From Pseudomonas sp. CFBP13508 (lineage in GTDB: Bacteria; Pseudomonadota; Gammaproteobacteria; Pseudomonadales; Pseudomonadaceae): DNA of 64,000 nt. The DNA is taken from NCBI RefSeq assembly GCF_005233515.1, contig NZ_QFZZ01000001.1:835320-899319 (forward strand), read 5' to 3'. Positions 53,095-62,412 of the stretch are shown here, piece after piece. The first letter of the stretch is position 1; the number at the start of each line of letters is the position of its first letter. The notes below the pieces were generated by a model. The model did no database searches and was not told the DNA's origin. It saw nothing but the letters and a program-made list of their open reading frames with translations. The position numbers and the translations under genes were made by a program.

Positions 53095-54106
53095 GATCGA
53101 TATTCTTTCTTTCGGTGAAACCATGGCAATGCTGGTCGCCGAGCAGACCGGTGATCTGGCCAAGGTCGAGCAGTTTCACAAACGGATTGCCGGGGCCGAC
53201 AGCAACGTCGCGATCGGCTTGTCGCGCTTGGGTTTCAACGTCGCGTGGCTGAGCCGGGTCGGTAACGATTCGCTCGGACGCTTTGTGGTCGAGACGCTGA
53301 TCAAGGAAGGTCTGGATTGCAGCCACGTCGAAGTCGATAAAAACCAGCCAACGGGTTTCCAGTTCAAATCGCGCAACGACGATGGCAGCGACCCGCAGGT
53401 CGAATACTTCCGCCGTGGTTCGGCAGCCAGTCATTTGTCGCCGCACTCCATCAGCGACAACCTGCTGAGCGCCCGTCACTTGCACGCCACCGGTATTCCT
53501 CCAGCGCTATCCACCTCGGCGCGGGAAATGTCCGTCGAACTGATGACCCGCATGCGCGCCGCCGGACGCAGCGTTTCATTCGACCCGAATCTGCGTCCAA
53601 GCCTGTGGGCCAGCGAGGGCGAGATGATTCGCGAGATCAACCGCCTCGCCGCCCTCGCCCACTGGGTGCTGCCGGGGTTGAGCGAAGGCCGCTTGCTCAC
53701 CGGTTGCGATGACCCGGCGGACATCGCTGCGTTTTACCTGGATCAAGGCGCCGAGGCGGTGGCGATCAAGCTCGGGCCTGAAGGCGCTTATTACCGCACG
53801 CAGCTGGATCAGGGTTTTGTCGCTGGCGTGCCGGTAAGCAACGTGGTCGATACCGTGGGCGCCGGTGATGGCTTTGCGGTCGGGATGATCAGCGCCCTGC
53901 TCGAGCAGCAGAGTTTTGCCGAGGCGGTGCAGCGGGCGAACTGGATTGGCAGTCGCGCGGTGCAGAGTCGTGGGGATATGGAAGGCCTCCCAACCCGTCA
54001 GGAGTTATCGGTTGAATTAAAGGCCGCCTTCGCGAGCAGGCTCGCTCCCACAGGTGAGTGCATTTCAAATGTGGGAGCGAGCCTGCTCGCGAAGAGGCCC
54101 GCCTGA
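53087..54106 (+). CDS. kguK: 2-ketogluconate kinase with REP-encoded C-terminus
   Basis: A 339-residue PfkB-type kinase that makes 2-keto-6-phosphogluconate. The sugar site is [14 protein letters not shown] and the catalytic motif [12 protein letters not shown]. The start is ATG 53087 with GGAG upstream, overlapping kguE. The family normally ends near the residue here numbered 312 ([12 protein letters not shown]). The frame then runs through an inverted REP pair, adding about 25 residues such as [10 protein letters not shown] and [10 protein letters not shown], before TGA 54104-54106. The tail is thus repeat DNA read as protein; whether it is tolerated or trimmed is unknown. Confidence 0.92.
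   Translation: MSEIDILSFGETMAMLVAEQTGDLAKVEQFHKRIAGADSNVAIGLSRLGFNVAWLSRVGNDSLGRFVVETLIKEGLDCSHVEVDKNQPTGFQFKSRNDDGSDPQVEYFRRGSAASHLSPHSISDNLLSARHLHATGIPPALSTSAREMSVELMTRMRAAGRSVSFDPNLRPSLWASEGEMIREINRLAALAHWVLPGLSEGRLLTGCDDPADIAAFYLDQGAEAVAIKLGPEGAYYRTQLDQGFVAGVPVSNVVDTVGAGDGFAVGMISALLEQQSFAEAVQRANWIGSRAVQSRGDMEGLPTRQELSVELKAAFASRLAPTGECISNVGASLLAKRPA
54029..54093. repeat. REP pair inside the 3' end of kguK
   Basis: Inverted copies at 54029-54051 and 54071-54093 lie within the open frame of kguK and encode its last residues. Confidence 0.9.
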
Positions 54107-54163
54107 TCACCGCAAATCAATGAACCTGCTGCGACAAAAACAACAAGCTCAGGAGTCACACCG

Positions 54164-55462
54164 ATGAAAACTGCAACCCTCGCCACCCGCCGCTGGTGGT
54201 ACATCATGCCGATCGTGTTCATCACTTACAGCCTGGCCTATCTCGATCGCGCCAACTACGGCTTCGCCGCCGCGTCGGGCATGGCCGAAGACCTGATGAT
54301 CACACCGGGCCTGTCCTCGCTGCTCGGTGCACTGTTCTTTCTCGGCTACTTTTTCTTCCAGGTCCCCGGCGCGATCTACGCGCAAAAGCACAGCGTGAAA
54401 AAGCTGATCTTCGTCAGCCTGATTCTTTGGGGCGGGCTCGCCACGCTGACTGGCGTGGTCTCCAACGCCTATTGGCTGATCGTCATTCGCTTCATGCTCG
54501 GCGTGGTCGAAGCGGCGGTGATGCCGGCCATGCTGGTGTATCTGTGCCATTGGTTCACCCGTGCCGAACGCTCGCGCGCCAACACTTTTCTGATCCTCGG
54601 CAACCCGGTGACCATGCTGTGGATGTCGGTGGTGTCGGGCTATCTGGTGCAGCATTTCAGCTGGCGCTGGATGTTCATCATCGAAGGTCTGCCTGCGGTG
54701 CTTTGGGCCTTTATTTGGTGGCGTCTGGCCGATGATCGCCCGGCCCAGGCGAAGTGGCTCAATGACCAGGAAAAGCACGATCTGGAAAGCGCCCTCGCCG
54801 CAGAGCAGGTCGGCATCAAGGCTGTGAAGAACTACGCCGAGGCTTTCCGTTCGCCGAAGGTGATCATCCTGGCGCTGCAGTTTTTCTGCTGGAGCATCGG
54901 CGTCTACGGTTTCGTGCTGTGGCTGCCATCGATCCTCAAGGCCGGCGCGCAAATGGACATGATCGAGGCCGGCTGGCTCTCGGCGCTGCCATATCTGGCG
55001 GCAGTGCTGGGCATGCTCGCGGTGTCGTGGGGTTCGGACAAGTTGCAAAAGCGCAAACGCTTTGTCTGGCCGCCACTGCTGATCGCCTCGATTGCGTTCT
55101 ATGGCTCGTATGCCTTGGGCGCCGAACATTTCTGGTGGTCGTACACGCTGCTGGTGATTGCCGGCGCCTGCATGTACGCGCCGTACGGGCCGTTCTTCGC
55201 CATCGTTCCCGAGATCCTGCCGGCCAACGTTGCCGGTGGCGCCATGGCGCTGATCAACAGCATGGGCGCGCTCGGCTCGTTCGGCGGTTCGTATCTGGTC
55301 GGTTATCTGAACAGCTCCACCGGTTCGCCCGGCGCCTCCTACCTGTTGATGAGCGGAGCATTGCTGTTGTCGGTGGTGCTGACGATTTTCCTCAAGCCCG
55401 GCGCCAGTGATCGCGTCGTCGCCAAAGCCGCCGCCACGCCGCGTGTGCCGGCGCATTCCTGA
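54164..55462 (+). CDS. kguT: 2-ketogluconate MFS transporter
   Basis: A 432-residue major facilitator of the anion:cation symporter subfamily with 12 membrane segments. The signature between helices is YLDRANYGFA near the N-terminus, and FMLGVVEAAVMPAMLVYLCHWF follows. It is the third gene of the kgu operon and imports 2-ketogluconate. The ATG at 54164 has AGGAG upstream. It ends 13 bases before kguD. Confidence 0.92.
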   Translation: MKTATLATRRWWYIMPIVFITYSLAYLDRANYGFAAASGMAEDLMITPGLSSLLGALFFLGYFFFQVPGAIYAQKHSVKKLIFVSLILWGGLATLTGVVSNAYWLIVIRFMLGVVEAAVMPAMLVYLCHWFTRAERSRANTFLILGNPVTMLWMSVVSGYLVQHFSWRWMFIIEGLPAVLWAFIWWRLADDRPAQAKWLNDQEKHDLESALAAEQVGIKAVKNYAEAFRSPKVIILALQFFCWSIGVYGFVLWLPSILKAGAQMDMIEAGWLSALPYLAAVLGMLAVSWGSDKLQKRKRFVWPPLLIASIAFYGSYALGAEHFWWSYTLLVIAGACMYAPYGPFFAIVPEILPANVAGGAMALINSMGALGSFGGSYLVGYLNSSTGSPGASYLLMSGALLLSVVLTIFLKPGASDRVVAKAAATPRVPAHS

Positions 55463-55475
55463 AAGGACTTTTGCC

Positions 55476-56453
55476 ATGAAAAAACAGGTCGTGCTGTACA
55501 AGAAACTTTCGCCCGCGCTGATGGCGCGCCTAAAAGAGCAATTTGACGTAACGCTGATCGAAAGCCTCGACGCCGATGGCCTCATGCAGCTGCGCGATGC
55601 CCTGCCCCGCGCCCACGGTTTGCTCGGTGCCAGCCTGAAACTCGATGCCGCGCTGCTCGATCTGGCGCCGCAGCTGGAGGCGATTGCCAGCGTCTCGGTG
55701 GGTGTCGACAACTACGACATCGAGTATCTGAGCCGGCGCAAGATCCTGCTGACCAACACCCCCGACGTGCTCACCGAAACCACCGCCGACACCGGTTTCG
55801 CCCTGATCCTCGCCGCCGCCCGCCGTGTAGTCGAACTGGCGAACATGGTCCGTGGCGGGCAGTGGAGCCGCAATATCGGCCCGGCGCATTTCGGTACCGA
55901 TGTGCATGGCAAGACGCTGGGCATCATCGGCATGGGCCGCATCGGCGAGGCCCTGGCCCAGCGTGGGCATTTCGGTTTCGGCATGCCGGTGATCTACCAC
56001 AGCCAGTCACGCAAACCGGCGGTCGAGGAGCGGTTCGCTGCGCAATATCGCAGTCTCGAAGAACTGCTCCAGCAGGCCGATTTCATTTGCCTGACCTTGC
56101 CTCTGACGGCGCAGACCGAACGCTTGATCGGCGCCGAGCAATTTGCGCTGATGCGGCCGGAGACCATCTTCATCAATATCTCGCGCGGTAAGGTGGTCGA
56201 TGAGGCGGCGATGATCGAGGCGTTGCGCAGCAAGCGTATCCGCGCGGCGGGGCTGGATGTGTTCGAGCGCGAGCCGTTGAATCATGATTCGCCGTTGTTG
56301 CAGTTGAGCAATGTGGTGGCGACGCCGCATATGGGCTCGGCGACTCATGAGACGCGTGAGGCGATGGCGCGGTGTGCGGTGGAGAATCTGTTGGCGGCGC
56401 TGAATGGACAGCGGCCGGGGAATCTGGTGAATGCCTCTGCGTGGCAAAGCTGA
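55476..56453 (+). CDS. kguD: 2-keto-6-phosphogluconate reductase
   Basis: A 325-residue D-2-hydroxyacid dehydrogenase that reduces 2-keto-6-phosphogluconate to 6-phosphogluconate. The nucleotide site is LGIIGMGRIGEALAQRG, the substrate/catalytic part is FINISRGKVVDEAAM, the catalytic arginine/glutamate pair is in GLDVFEREPL and the histidine in ATPHMGSAT. The start is ATG 55476 with AAGGA upstream. It is the last kgu gene and feeds the Entner-Doudoroff pathway. Confidence 0.92.
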   Translation: MKKQVVLYKKLSPALMARLKEQFDVTLIESLDADGLMQLRDALPRAHGLLGASLKLDAALLDLAPQLEAIASVSVGVDNYDIEYLSRRKILLTNTPDVLTETTADTGFALILAAARRVVELANMVRGGQWSRNIGPAHFGTDVHGKTLGIIGMGRIGEALAQRGHFGFGMPVIYHSQSRKPAVEERFAAQYRSLEELLQQADFICLTLPLTAQTERLIGAEQFALMRPETIFINISRGKVVDEAAMIEALRSKRIRAAGLDVFEREPLNHDSPLLQLSNVVATPHMGSATHETREAMARCAVENLLAALNGQRPGNLVNASAWQS

Positions 56454-56478
56454 GATCTCTGGCGCCAGTAAAGCCGCC

Positions 56479-56581
56479 TTCGCGAGCAGGCTCGCTCCCA
56501 CAGAGAATGCATTTCAAAATGGGAGCAAGCCTGCTTCCACAGCAGAATGCATTCCACTGTGGGAGCGAGCCTGCTCGCGAA
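56479..56581. repeat. triple REP cluster after kguD
   Basis: Two inverted intact copies (56479-56501 and 56559-56581) flank a degenerate third one around 56520-56540 (GGGAGCAAGCCTGCTTCCAC). It lies between the convergent kguD and transaminase genes. Confidence 0.85.
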
Positions 56582-56608
56582 GAGGCCTTTACAAACTACG
56601 CAAATCCA

Positions 56609-57796
56609 TCAGGCACTCCGCGCCTGCAACAGCTGCATCGCACACAAGGCAATCCGCGCGCAGGCATCCGCCAGTTTGACCCGATCCACCACCAGCCCGA
56701 TGCGAATGTGCCCCGCCGCACTCGGCCCGAACGCTTCGCCGGCCAGCACCGACACGCCGTAACCTTCCAGCAAGCGCTCGGCAAACGCCTGAGCGCCGAG
56801 GCCGGTCTGGCGCACATCGACCATCACGAACATGCCGCCATCCGGGCAAATCGGCTGCAATCCAGGGCAACCGTACAAACGTTCGCAGACCAGATCGCGA
56901 CGCAAGCGATACTCCTCGCGCATCTGCGTGACTTCCGGCAGATCGCTTTGCAGCGCCACTTGCGCGGCCTTCTGTACGAAATCCGGCAGACCGAACAGCA
57001 TGCTCAGCGACAGATTCACCAGATGCTCGGCCAAAGGTTTCGGGCCGATCATCCAGCCGATGCGCCAACCGGTCATCGCATGGGATTTCGACAGGCTGTT
57101 GATCGTTGCGGTGCGCTCGGCCATGCCCGGCAGGCTTGCCGGGCTGATGTGCTCGCCTTCATATAAGAGCTCGCTGTACACCTCATCGCTGATCAGCCAC
57201 AGATCATGACGAATGCACAGCGCCGCCAGTTCCTGCCAGATCAGCAAGGACAAACTGGCGCCGCTGGGATTGTTCGGGCTGTTAAGCAGCATGGCGCGAG
57301 TTCGCGGGGTAATGCGCGCAGCGACATCGGCGGGGTCGACACGAAAACCGTTCTCCGGGCGCACCGGCACCGCAATTACCTTGGCACCGCAAGCGCCAAA
57401 CACGCCTTCGTAGGTGACGTACATCGGCTCGGCGACGATAACCTCGTCACCCGGATCGAGCAGACACTGCGCCACCGAGTACACCGCGCATTGCGCGCCG
57501 GGCAGGACAATCACCTGATCAGGATCAACACGCTGACCACTGCGCTGGCGATGACGCTCGGCAATCAGCCTGCGCAGCTCGAACCGCCCACGCACGTCGG
57601 CGTAATGGGTGTCGCCGGCCAGCAGGCTATCGATCGCGCCATGGACGATCGGCAACGGCGTATCGAAATCCGGATCGCCGACGCTCAACAACAATACATC
57701 AACGCCCTCGGCGCGCAGTTCCAGCGCTCGGTCGTGAATCTGCCAGGCAGCGGCACCCTCCCCGGCGATTCGTTGGGTCAAGGCTGAATAGCGCAT
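56609..57796 (-). CDS. aruH: arginine:pyruvate transaminase-like aminotransferase
   Basis: A 395-residue class I/II aminotransferase with PLP lysine in SLSKSHAMTGWRIGW, the ring-stacking region PGAQCAVYSVAQ, LNSPNNPSGA and the late GHIRIGLV arginine. The sequence is very close to my memory of P. aeruginosa AruH from the start (MRYSALTQRIAG) through LLLSVGDPDFDTP to the end, so it probably transfers the alpha-amino group of arginine to pyruvate, giving 5-guanidino-2-oxopentanoate. The partner AruI decarboxylase gene is not adjacent, so the assignment rests on similarity alone. It is convergent with kguD. Confidence 0.75.
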   Translation of the reverse strand: MRYSALTQRIAGEGAAAWQIHDRALELRAEGVDVLLLSVGDPDFDTPLPIVHGAIDSLLAGDTHYADVRGRFELRRLIAERHRQRSGQRVDPDQVIVLPGAQCAVYSVAQCLLDPGDEVIVAEPMYVTYEGVFGACGAKVIAVPVRPENGFRVDPADVAARITPRTRAMLLNSPNNPSGASLSLLIWQELAALCIRHDLWLISDEVYSELLYEGEHISPASLPGMAERTATINSLSKSHAMTGWRIGWMIGPKPLAEHLVNLSLSMLFGLPDFVQKAAQVALQSDLPEVTQMREEYRLRRDLVCERLYGCPGLQPICPDGGMFVMVDVRQTGLGAQAFAERLLEGYGVSVLAGEAFGPSAAGHIRIGLVVDRVKLADACARIALCAMQLLQARSA

Positions 57797-57837
57797 GTAC
57801 GTCTCCTGTTAGCGCGGTTTCCAGCCTTCACCGTATC

Positions 57838-59463
57838 TCAAATCACGAAACGCGCCACCATGGCATTCAAATCCACCGCCAGTCGCGACAGTTCGTGGGT
57901 CGCGGCGCTGGTCTGGTTGGCGCCGGCGGCCGATTGCGTGGCGAGGTCGCGGATGTTGACCAGGTTGCGATCGACTTCGCGCGAGACTTGCGCCTGTTCT
58001 TCCGAAGCGCTGGCGATAACCAGGTTGCGTTCGTTGATCTGGTGAATAGATTGCGTGATCTGCTCCAGCGCCACACCGGCCGCGCGGGCCATTTCCAGCG
58101 TGGACTGAGTGCGCTGGTTGCTTTGCTGCATCGACGAGACCGCTTCACCGGTGCCGTTCTGAATGCCGGCAACCATTTTTTCGATTTCCTGGGTCGACTG
58201 CGCGGTGCGATGGGCCAAGGCGCGCACTTCGTCAGCCACCACGGCAAAACCACGGCCAGCCTCGCCGGCACGCGCCGCTTCAATTGCAGCGTTGAGCGCC
58301 AAGAGGTTGGTCTGCTCGGCGATGGCCCGAATTACATCCAGCACCTTGCCGATGTCACGACCTTGCGCGGCGAGGCCTTCGATCATCTGCGCGGTGTTCT
58401 GCACGTCGTGGGTCATGGTCTGGATTGCGTCGACGGTTTTCACCACCTGATCGCGACCTTCGCGGGCGGCGTGGGTCGACTGGTTGGACGCCTCTGAAGT
58501 CGACACGGCATTGCGCGCCACTTCTTCCACCGCAGCGGTCATCTCGTTGACGGCAGTGGCGGCTTGTTCGATTTCGCTGTTCTGCTGCTGCAAGCCACGA
58601 GAGGCTTCTTCGGTAACGGCGCTGAGCTCTTCGGCAGCGGCGCCCAGTTGCGTGGCGGAACCAGCGATCTGCTCGATGGTTTTGCGCAGGTTGGTCTGCA
58701 TCGCGGCCAAAGCTTCGAGCAGGCGCGCCGGTTCGTCCTTGCCGTCGTCTTCAATGGCTTTGCTGAGGTCGCCGTTGGCAATGGTTTGCGCGGCGAGCAC
58801 GGCGCGGTTGAGCGGCGTGACGATGCTACGGGTCAGCAACCAGGCGAGCAACACGGTGGCCAGCGCCGCAATCACGGCGACGATGATGATCCCGGTGATG
58901 GCGCTGTCATAGTTTTCACCGGCCTTGGTCGCCGCCGCTCTGGCCCCGGCGGTGTTCATGCCGATCAACTTGTTGAGCTGCTCGCCCATTTGATCGGTGC
59001 CTTCCTTGATGCGCGTGTTGATCAACGCGCGCATCGCTTCCAGATCGCCCTTGCGCGATAGCTCGATCATCTGATTCTGCGCTTGCAGGTAATTATCGAG
59101 CGTCGTCGAAAACGTCTGGAAGACCGCGCGCTCTTCAGGACCTGCCGGCAACGCAGCGTAGTTGGCCTGTGCTTTGCGCACCTTGTCGACCAGCACCGCG
59201 ATGCGGGTTTCTGCCTCTTGCAGGCTGGCCGGTTCGCGATTGACCAGCACACGGAACGAGAGAATGCGCATGCGCAGGACGTTTTCCGTGACCACGCTGA
59301 GGTGGGTCACGCTTGGCAACTGGTTGGTGTCCATATCGATCGACGCCTGACGTATGACCGTCATGCGGCTTACGGCGAACACGCCGAGGACAATCACCAG
59401 CAAGGCGATGAAGGCAAAACCGAGGAAAGCACGGGGCGCGATATTCAGATTACGCAGGGACAT
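57838..59463 (-). CDS. methyl-accepting chemotaxis protein
   Basis: A 541-residue chemoreceptor. The first membrane helix is [20 protein letters not shown], then a four-helix-bundle periplasmic ligand domain (about 33-190), the second membrane helix [24 protein letters not shown], and a long cytoplasmic coiled coil with the conserved tip [23 protein letters not shown]. There is no C-terminal pentapeptide for CheR docking. The ligand is unknown. The ATG at 59463 opens a monocistronic unit. Confidence 0.93.
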   Translation of the reverse strand: MSLRNLNIAPRAFLGFAFIALLVIVLGVFAVSRMTVIRQASIDMDTNQLPSVTHLSVVTENVLRMRILSFRVLVNREPASLQEAETRIAVLVDKVRKAQANYAALPAGPEERAVFQTFSTTLDNYLQAQNQMIELSRKGDLEAMRALINTRIKEGTDQMGEQLNKLIGMNTAGARAAATKAGENYDSAITGIIIVAVIAALATVLLAWLLTRSIVTPLNRAVLAAQTIANGDLSKAIEDDGKDEPARLLEALAAMQTNLRKTIEQIAGSATQLGAAAEELSAVTEEASRGLQQQNSEIEQAATAVNEMTAAVEEVARNAVSTSEASNQSTHAAREGRDQVVKTVDAIQTMTHDVQNTAQMIEGLAAQGRDIGKVLDVIRAIAEQTNLLALNAAIEAARAGEAGRGFAVVADEVRALAHRTAQSTQEIEKMVAGIQNGTGEAVSSMQQSNQRTQSTLEMARAAGVALEQITQSIHQINERNLVIASASEEQAQVSREVDRNLVNIRDLATQSAAGANQTSAATHELSRLAVDLNAMVARFVI

Positions 59464-59661
59464 GGTCGGACTCTCGAAAGAAAGAAACTACGAGCATCCA
59501 TGCCGTGAGCACTGGCCCATAGCGGGCGACAGTCCGGCGTCACTGGGTTTTGGTTTTGTGTGCGCCTGAACGTTGTATCGGCCAGGCTTGAGGAAGGTTT
59601 CGGGTCCGAAGTAAATATTTTTCGGGACGTTACAGCAATCAACCAAGGTCCGCTGCCTTGG

Positions 59662-59754
59662 GTAGGAGCTGTCGAGTGCAACGAGGCTGCGATCTTTTGA
59701 CTTTTAAAAGCAGGATCAAAAGATCGCAGCCTCGTTGCACTCGACAGCTCCTAC
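59662..59754. repeat. perfect 39-bp palindrome of the type-2 repeat family
   Basis: The arms 59662-59700 and 59716-59754 are exact reverse complements, each running from GTAGGAGCTGTCGAGTGCAA to GATCTTTTGA, with a 15-base loop. The left arm is identical to the left arm of the copy at 43748. The rest of the 304-base gap to the chemoreceptor start shows nothing else. Confidence 0.9.
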
Positions 59755-59767
59755 AGAGGCCAGCGGT

Positions 59768-60907
59768 TCAGCGTTTGGCGGCGAGCTGCCAGACCCGGGC
59801 GATGTCGGTAGCGCGTTCACGCAGCAGGCGCGGGGCTTCGGCGCACGCCTGTTCCAGAGTCATCGGCCCGCTGGTAACAGCAAACGCGGCGTCGATGCCG
59901 TGTTGATAGAGTTCCTGATAACCCTCGCCCAAGGTCCCGGCAATCACGATCACCGGCACAGCGTGTTGTTTGGCAACTCGCGCCACGCCGAACGGTGTTT
60001 TGCCACGCAGGGTTTGCGCATCGAAGCGGCCTTCTCCAGTAATCACCAGATCCGCACCTTTGACCGCCTCAGCGAGCCCGACCAGTTCCGCCACCACCTC
60101 GACGCCCGCCTGAAACTGCGCGCCGAGAAAAGCCTTGGCGGCAAAGCCCAGACCACCCGCCGCGCCGCTGCCCGGTTCATCGCGCACGTCCTTGCCCAAT
60201 GCTTGCGCGCAAAGCTCGGCGAAGTGCCCCAGCGCCTGATCGAGCTGCTCAACCTGCGCAGGCGAAGCGCCCTTCTGCGGGCCGAAAATGGCCGAGGCAC
60301 CATGGGCGCCGCAGAGCGGATTATTGACGTCGGCGGCAATGACGAAACGCACCTCGGCCAGACGCGGATCAAGCCCAGCCACATCGAGTCGCGCCAGTTG
60401 CGCCAAAGCCAGGCCGCCCGGCACCAACGATTGATTCTGCGCATCCAGCAACTTCACGCCCAACGCCTGCATCGCACCCGCACCGCCGTCATTGGTCGCG
60501 CTGCCGCCAATCGCCAGGATCACCCGTTGCGCGCCGGCATCCAGCGCTGCACGAATCAGTTCACCGGTGCCAAACGTGCTGCTGATGCAGGCATCGCGCT
60601 GCCCCGGCGGCACCAGTTGCAGACCGCTGGCCTCGGCCATTTCGATGATCGCGGTGTGGTTGTGCGGCAGCCAGCCCCATGCGGCTTCGACCGGCGCACC
60701 CAATGGACCGCGCACGCGGGTGCGGCGTAACTCACCTTCGCAGGCTGCAAGAATCGACTCGACCGTGCCTTCGCCGCCATCGGCCATCGGGCATTTGACC
60801 AGCGTCGCCTGCGGCCAGACCTGCGCCAGTCCGAGGGCAAGGGCTTCGGCAACGCCTTGGGCACTCAGGCTGTCCTTGAACGAGTCGGGGGCGATGACGA
60901 TCTTCAT
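59768..60907 (-). CDS. glxK: glycerate kinase
   Basis: A 379-residue glycerate 2-kinase family protein (GlxK/GarK type) that phosphorylates D-glycerate with ATP. Family marks are MKIVIAPDSFKDSLSA at the start, PMADGGEGTV, GGSATNDGGAG and LVITGEGRFDAQT. The start is ATG 60907 with GGAGA upstream. Its companions, a CdaR-type regulator and an MFS transporter, point to sugar-acid or glycerate use. Confidence 0.92.
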   Translation of the reverse strand: MKIVIAPDSFKDSLSAQGVAEALALGLAQVWPQATLVKCPMADGGEGTVESILAACEGELRRTRVRGPLGAPVEAAWGWLPHNHTAIIEMAEASGLQLVPPGQRDACISSTFGTGELIRAALDAGAQRVILAIGGSATNDGGAGAMQALGVKLLDAQNQSLVPGGLALAQLARLDVAGLDPRLAEVRFVIAADVNNPLCGAHGASAIFGPQKGASPAQVEQLDQALGHFAELCAQALGKDVRDEPGSGAAGGLGFAAKAFLGAQFQAGVEVVAELVGLAEAVKGADLVITGEGRFDAQTLRGKTPFGVARVAKQHAVPVIVIAGTLGEGYQELYQHGIDAAFAVTSGPMTLEQACAEAPRLLRERATDIARVWQLAAKR

Positions 60908-61037
60908 GGGAATTCTCCGGTTGCAGTGGCGTTCATGCTGCCAGTCGGCCTGCGCCTTGACGCCGGTCGGCTGCACAAGTGGCGTCGGCGTTTATTGTTC
61001 ATTTCCACAAAAGGCTGGCGCTGGATGTTCCGGCCTC

Positions 61038-61102
61038 TTCGCGAGCAGGCTCGCTCCCACATTTGAAATGCATGCCACTGTGGGAGCGAGCCTGCTCGCG
61101 AA
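61038..61102. repeat. REP pair between glxK and the CdaR-type regulator
   Basis: Inverted copies at 61038-61060 and 61080-61102 with a 19-base spacer. Confidence 0.9.
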
Positions 61103-61122
61103 GGAGCCCCGAAATACACCGA

Positions 61123-62241
61123 TCAATTCGGATCAGTCTGCGGCAACAGCTGCACCCCCAGGTACAACGCCAGCATCCCGTCCAGCTTCAACGGATCAAC
61201 CCCGCTCAACTCGGCAATCCGCTCCATGCGATAGCGCAGGCTGTTGCGATGGATGCCCAGCGCTTCGGCACAGGCCTGGCTCTGCCCGTCGTGCTCGCAC
61301 CAACTGCGCAGCGTCGCCAGCAACTGGCCGTTGCTGTCCTTGGCGATAACCTTGCGCAGCGGCTTGAGCAGTTCGTCCAGCGCATCATCGTTGCGATGTC
61401 GCCATAGCATGACCGGCAAGCGATAACGATTGAGCGTCAGCAGCCGCGAATTCGGCAGCACGTCACGACCATAAGCGAGCAAATCGCCGACCCGTCGATA
61501 ACAGCGACGCAACCCGGCCAGACCATCCGCCTGCCCACCGACGGCGATGCGCAGAATCTTCCAGCCGAGGCCATCGAGCTTTTCCAGCAGGCGATCGTGC
61601 TCGACGTTCTGGCTCGCCGGGCGACACCACAACAGCGACGACTTCGCCGAACTCACGCACCAACTGTCGGGATACCGCGAGGTCAGCCACGCACTCAGTG
61701 CCTCGACGGTTTGCCCCGGCCCGTGCTCAAGACCCAGCTCAAACAGATACGGCACCCGGGTCAATTGCGGCTTGAGCCCAAGCTGCTGCGCCTCATCGAT
61801 CAGGCGCGGCGAATCCCCCGCCTCGCTCAACAGCAAAGCCAGCAGATCATCGCAACGCTGCCGTCGCCATTGCTGCTCGGCCTGCTGGTTGCGCTGGCCG
61901 ACGAGCATTTCAGCGGTCATGCGCACCAGCTCGGCGTAGGTGCGCAATTGCTCCGGCTCGCCAGTGATGCCAAGCACGCCGATCAAGCGCTGATCGAGCA
62001 ACAGCGGCAGGTTGATGCCCGGTTGCACGCCTTTGAGGTGCACCGCCGTCTGCGCATCGATTTCCACCACACGCCCGTTGGCCAGCACCAGTTGCGCGCC
62101 TTCATGCCGGGTGTTGATGCGCTCCGGTTCACCGCTGCCGAGGATCAGGCCCTGACTGTCCATGACGTTGACGTTGTACGGCAAAATGGCCATGGCCCGG
62201 TCGACGATGTCCTGGGCAAGGTCGTGATCGAGTTCGAACAT
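61123..62241 (-). CDS. CdaR-type sugar-diacid regulator
   Basis: A 372-residue regulator: N-terminal sugar-diacid recognition domain (LAQDIVDRAMAILPYNVNVMDSQG, GVLGITGEPEQLRTYAELVR), a GGDEF-like middle and a C-terminal PucR-type helix-turn-helix (QACAEALGIHRNSLRYRMERI). E. coli CdaR senses glucarate, galactarate or glycerate and activates the genes for their use. The neighbours glxK (downstream on the same strand) and the divergent MFS gene are likely targets. Confidence 0.9.
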   Translation of the reverse strand: MFELDHDLAQDIVDRAMAILPYNVNVMDSQGLILGSGEPERINTRHEGAQLVLANGRVVEIDAQTAVHLKGVQPGINLPLLLDQRLIGVLGITGEPEQLRTYAELVRMTAEMLVGQRNQQAEQQWRRQRCDDLLALLLSEAGDSPRLIDEAQQLGLKPQLTRVPYLFELGLEHGPGQTVEALSAWLTSRYPDSWCVSSAKSSLLWCRPASQNVEHDRLLEKLDGLGWKILRIAVGGQADGLAGLRRCYRRVGDLLAYGRDVLPNSRLLTLNRYRLPVMLWRHRNDDALDELLKPLRKVIAKDSNGQLLATLRSWCEHDGQSQACAEALGIHRNSLRYRMERIAELSGVDPLKLDGMLALYLGVQLLPQTDPN

Positions 62242-62412
62242 AGCGGCGGCAATCCTTCATTTCAGGCACGGACGGTTGTTCAGCCGCACAGGGTCTGGCG
62301 GCAAACCCTGTGCTCAGGCACAAAGACAATCCGGCCAAAGGTGGCCGAGACTCTCAGGGCGATCAACGTTACCCTTTGCATCGCAAAAAATCATAATAAA
62401 GAGAGAGCCGCT

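Noticed and set aside
61597..62412. N-terminal extension of the MFS transporter frame
   Set aside because: It runs antisense through the CdaR-type gene; the transporter signature starts only after ATG 62413, which has a ribosome site.
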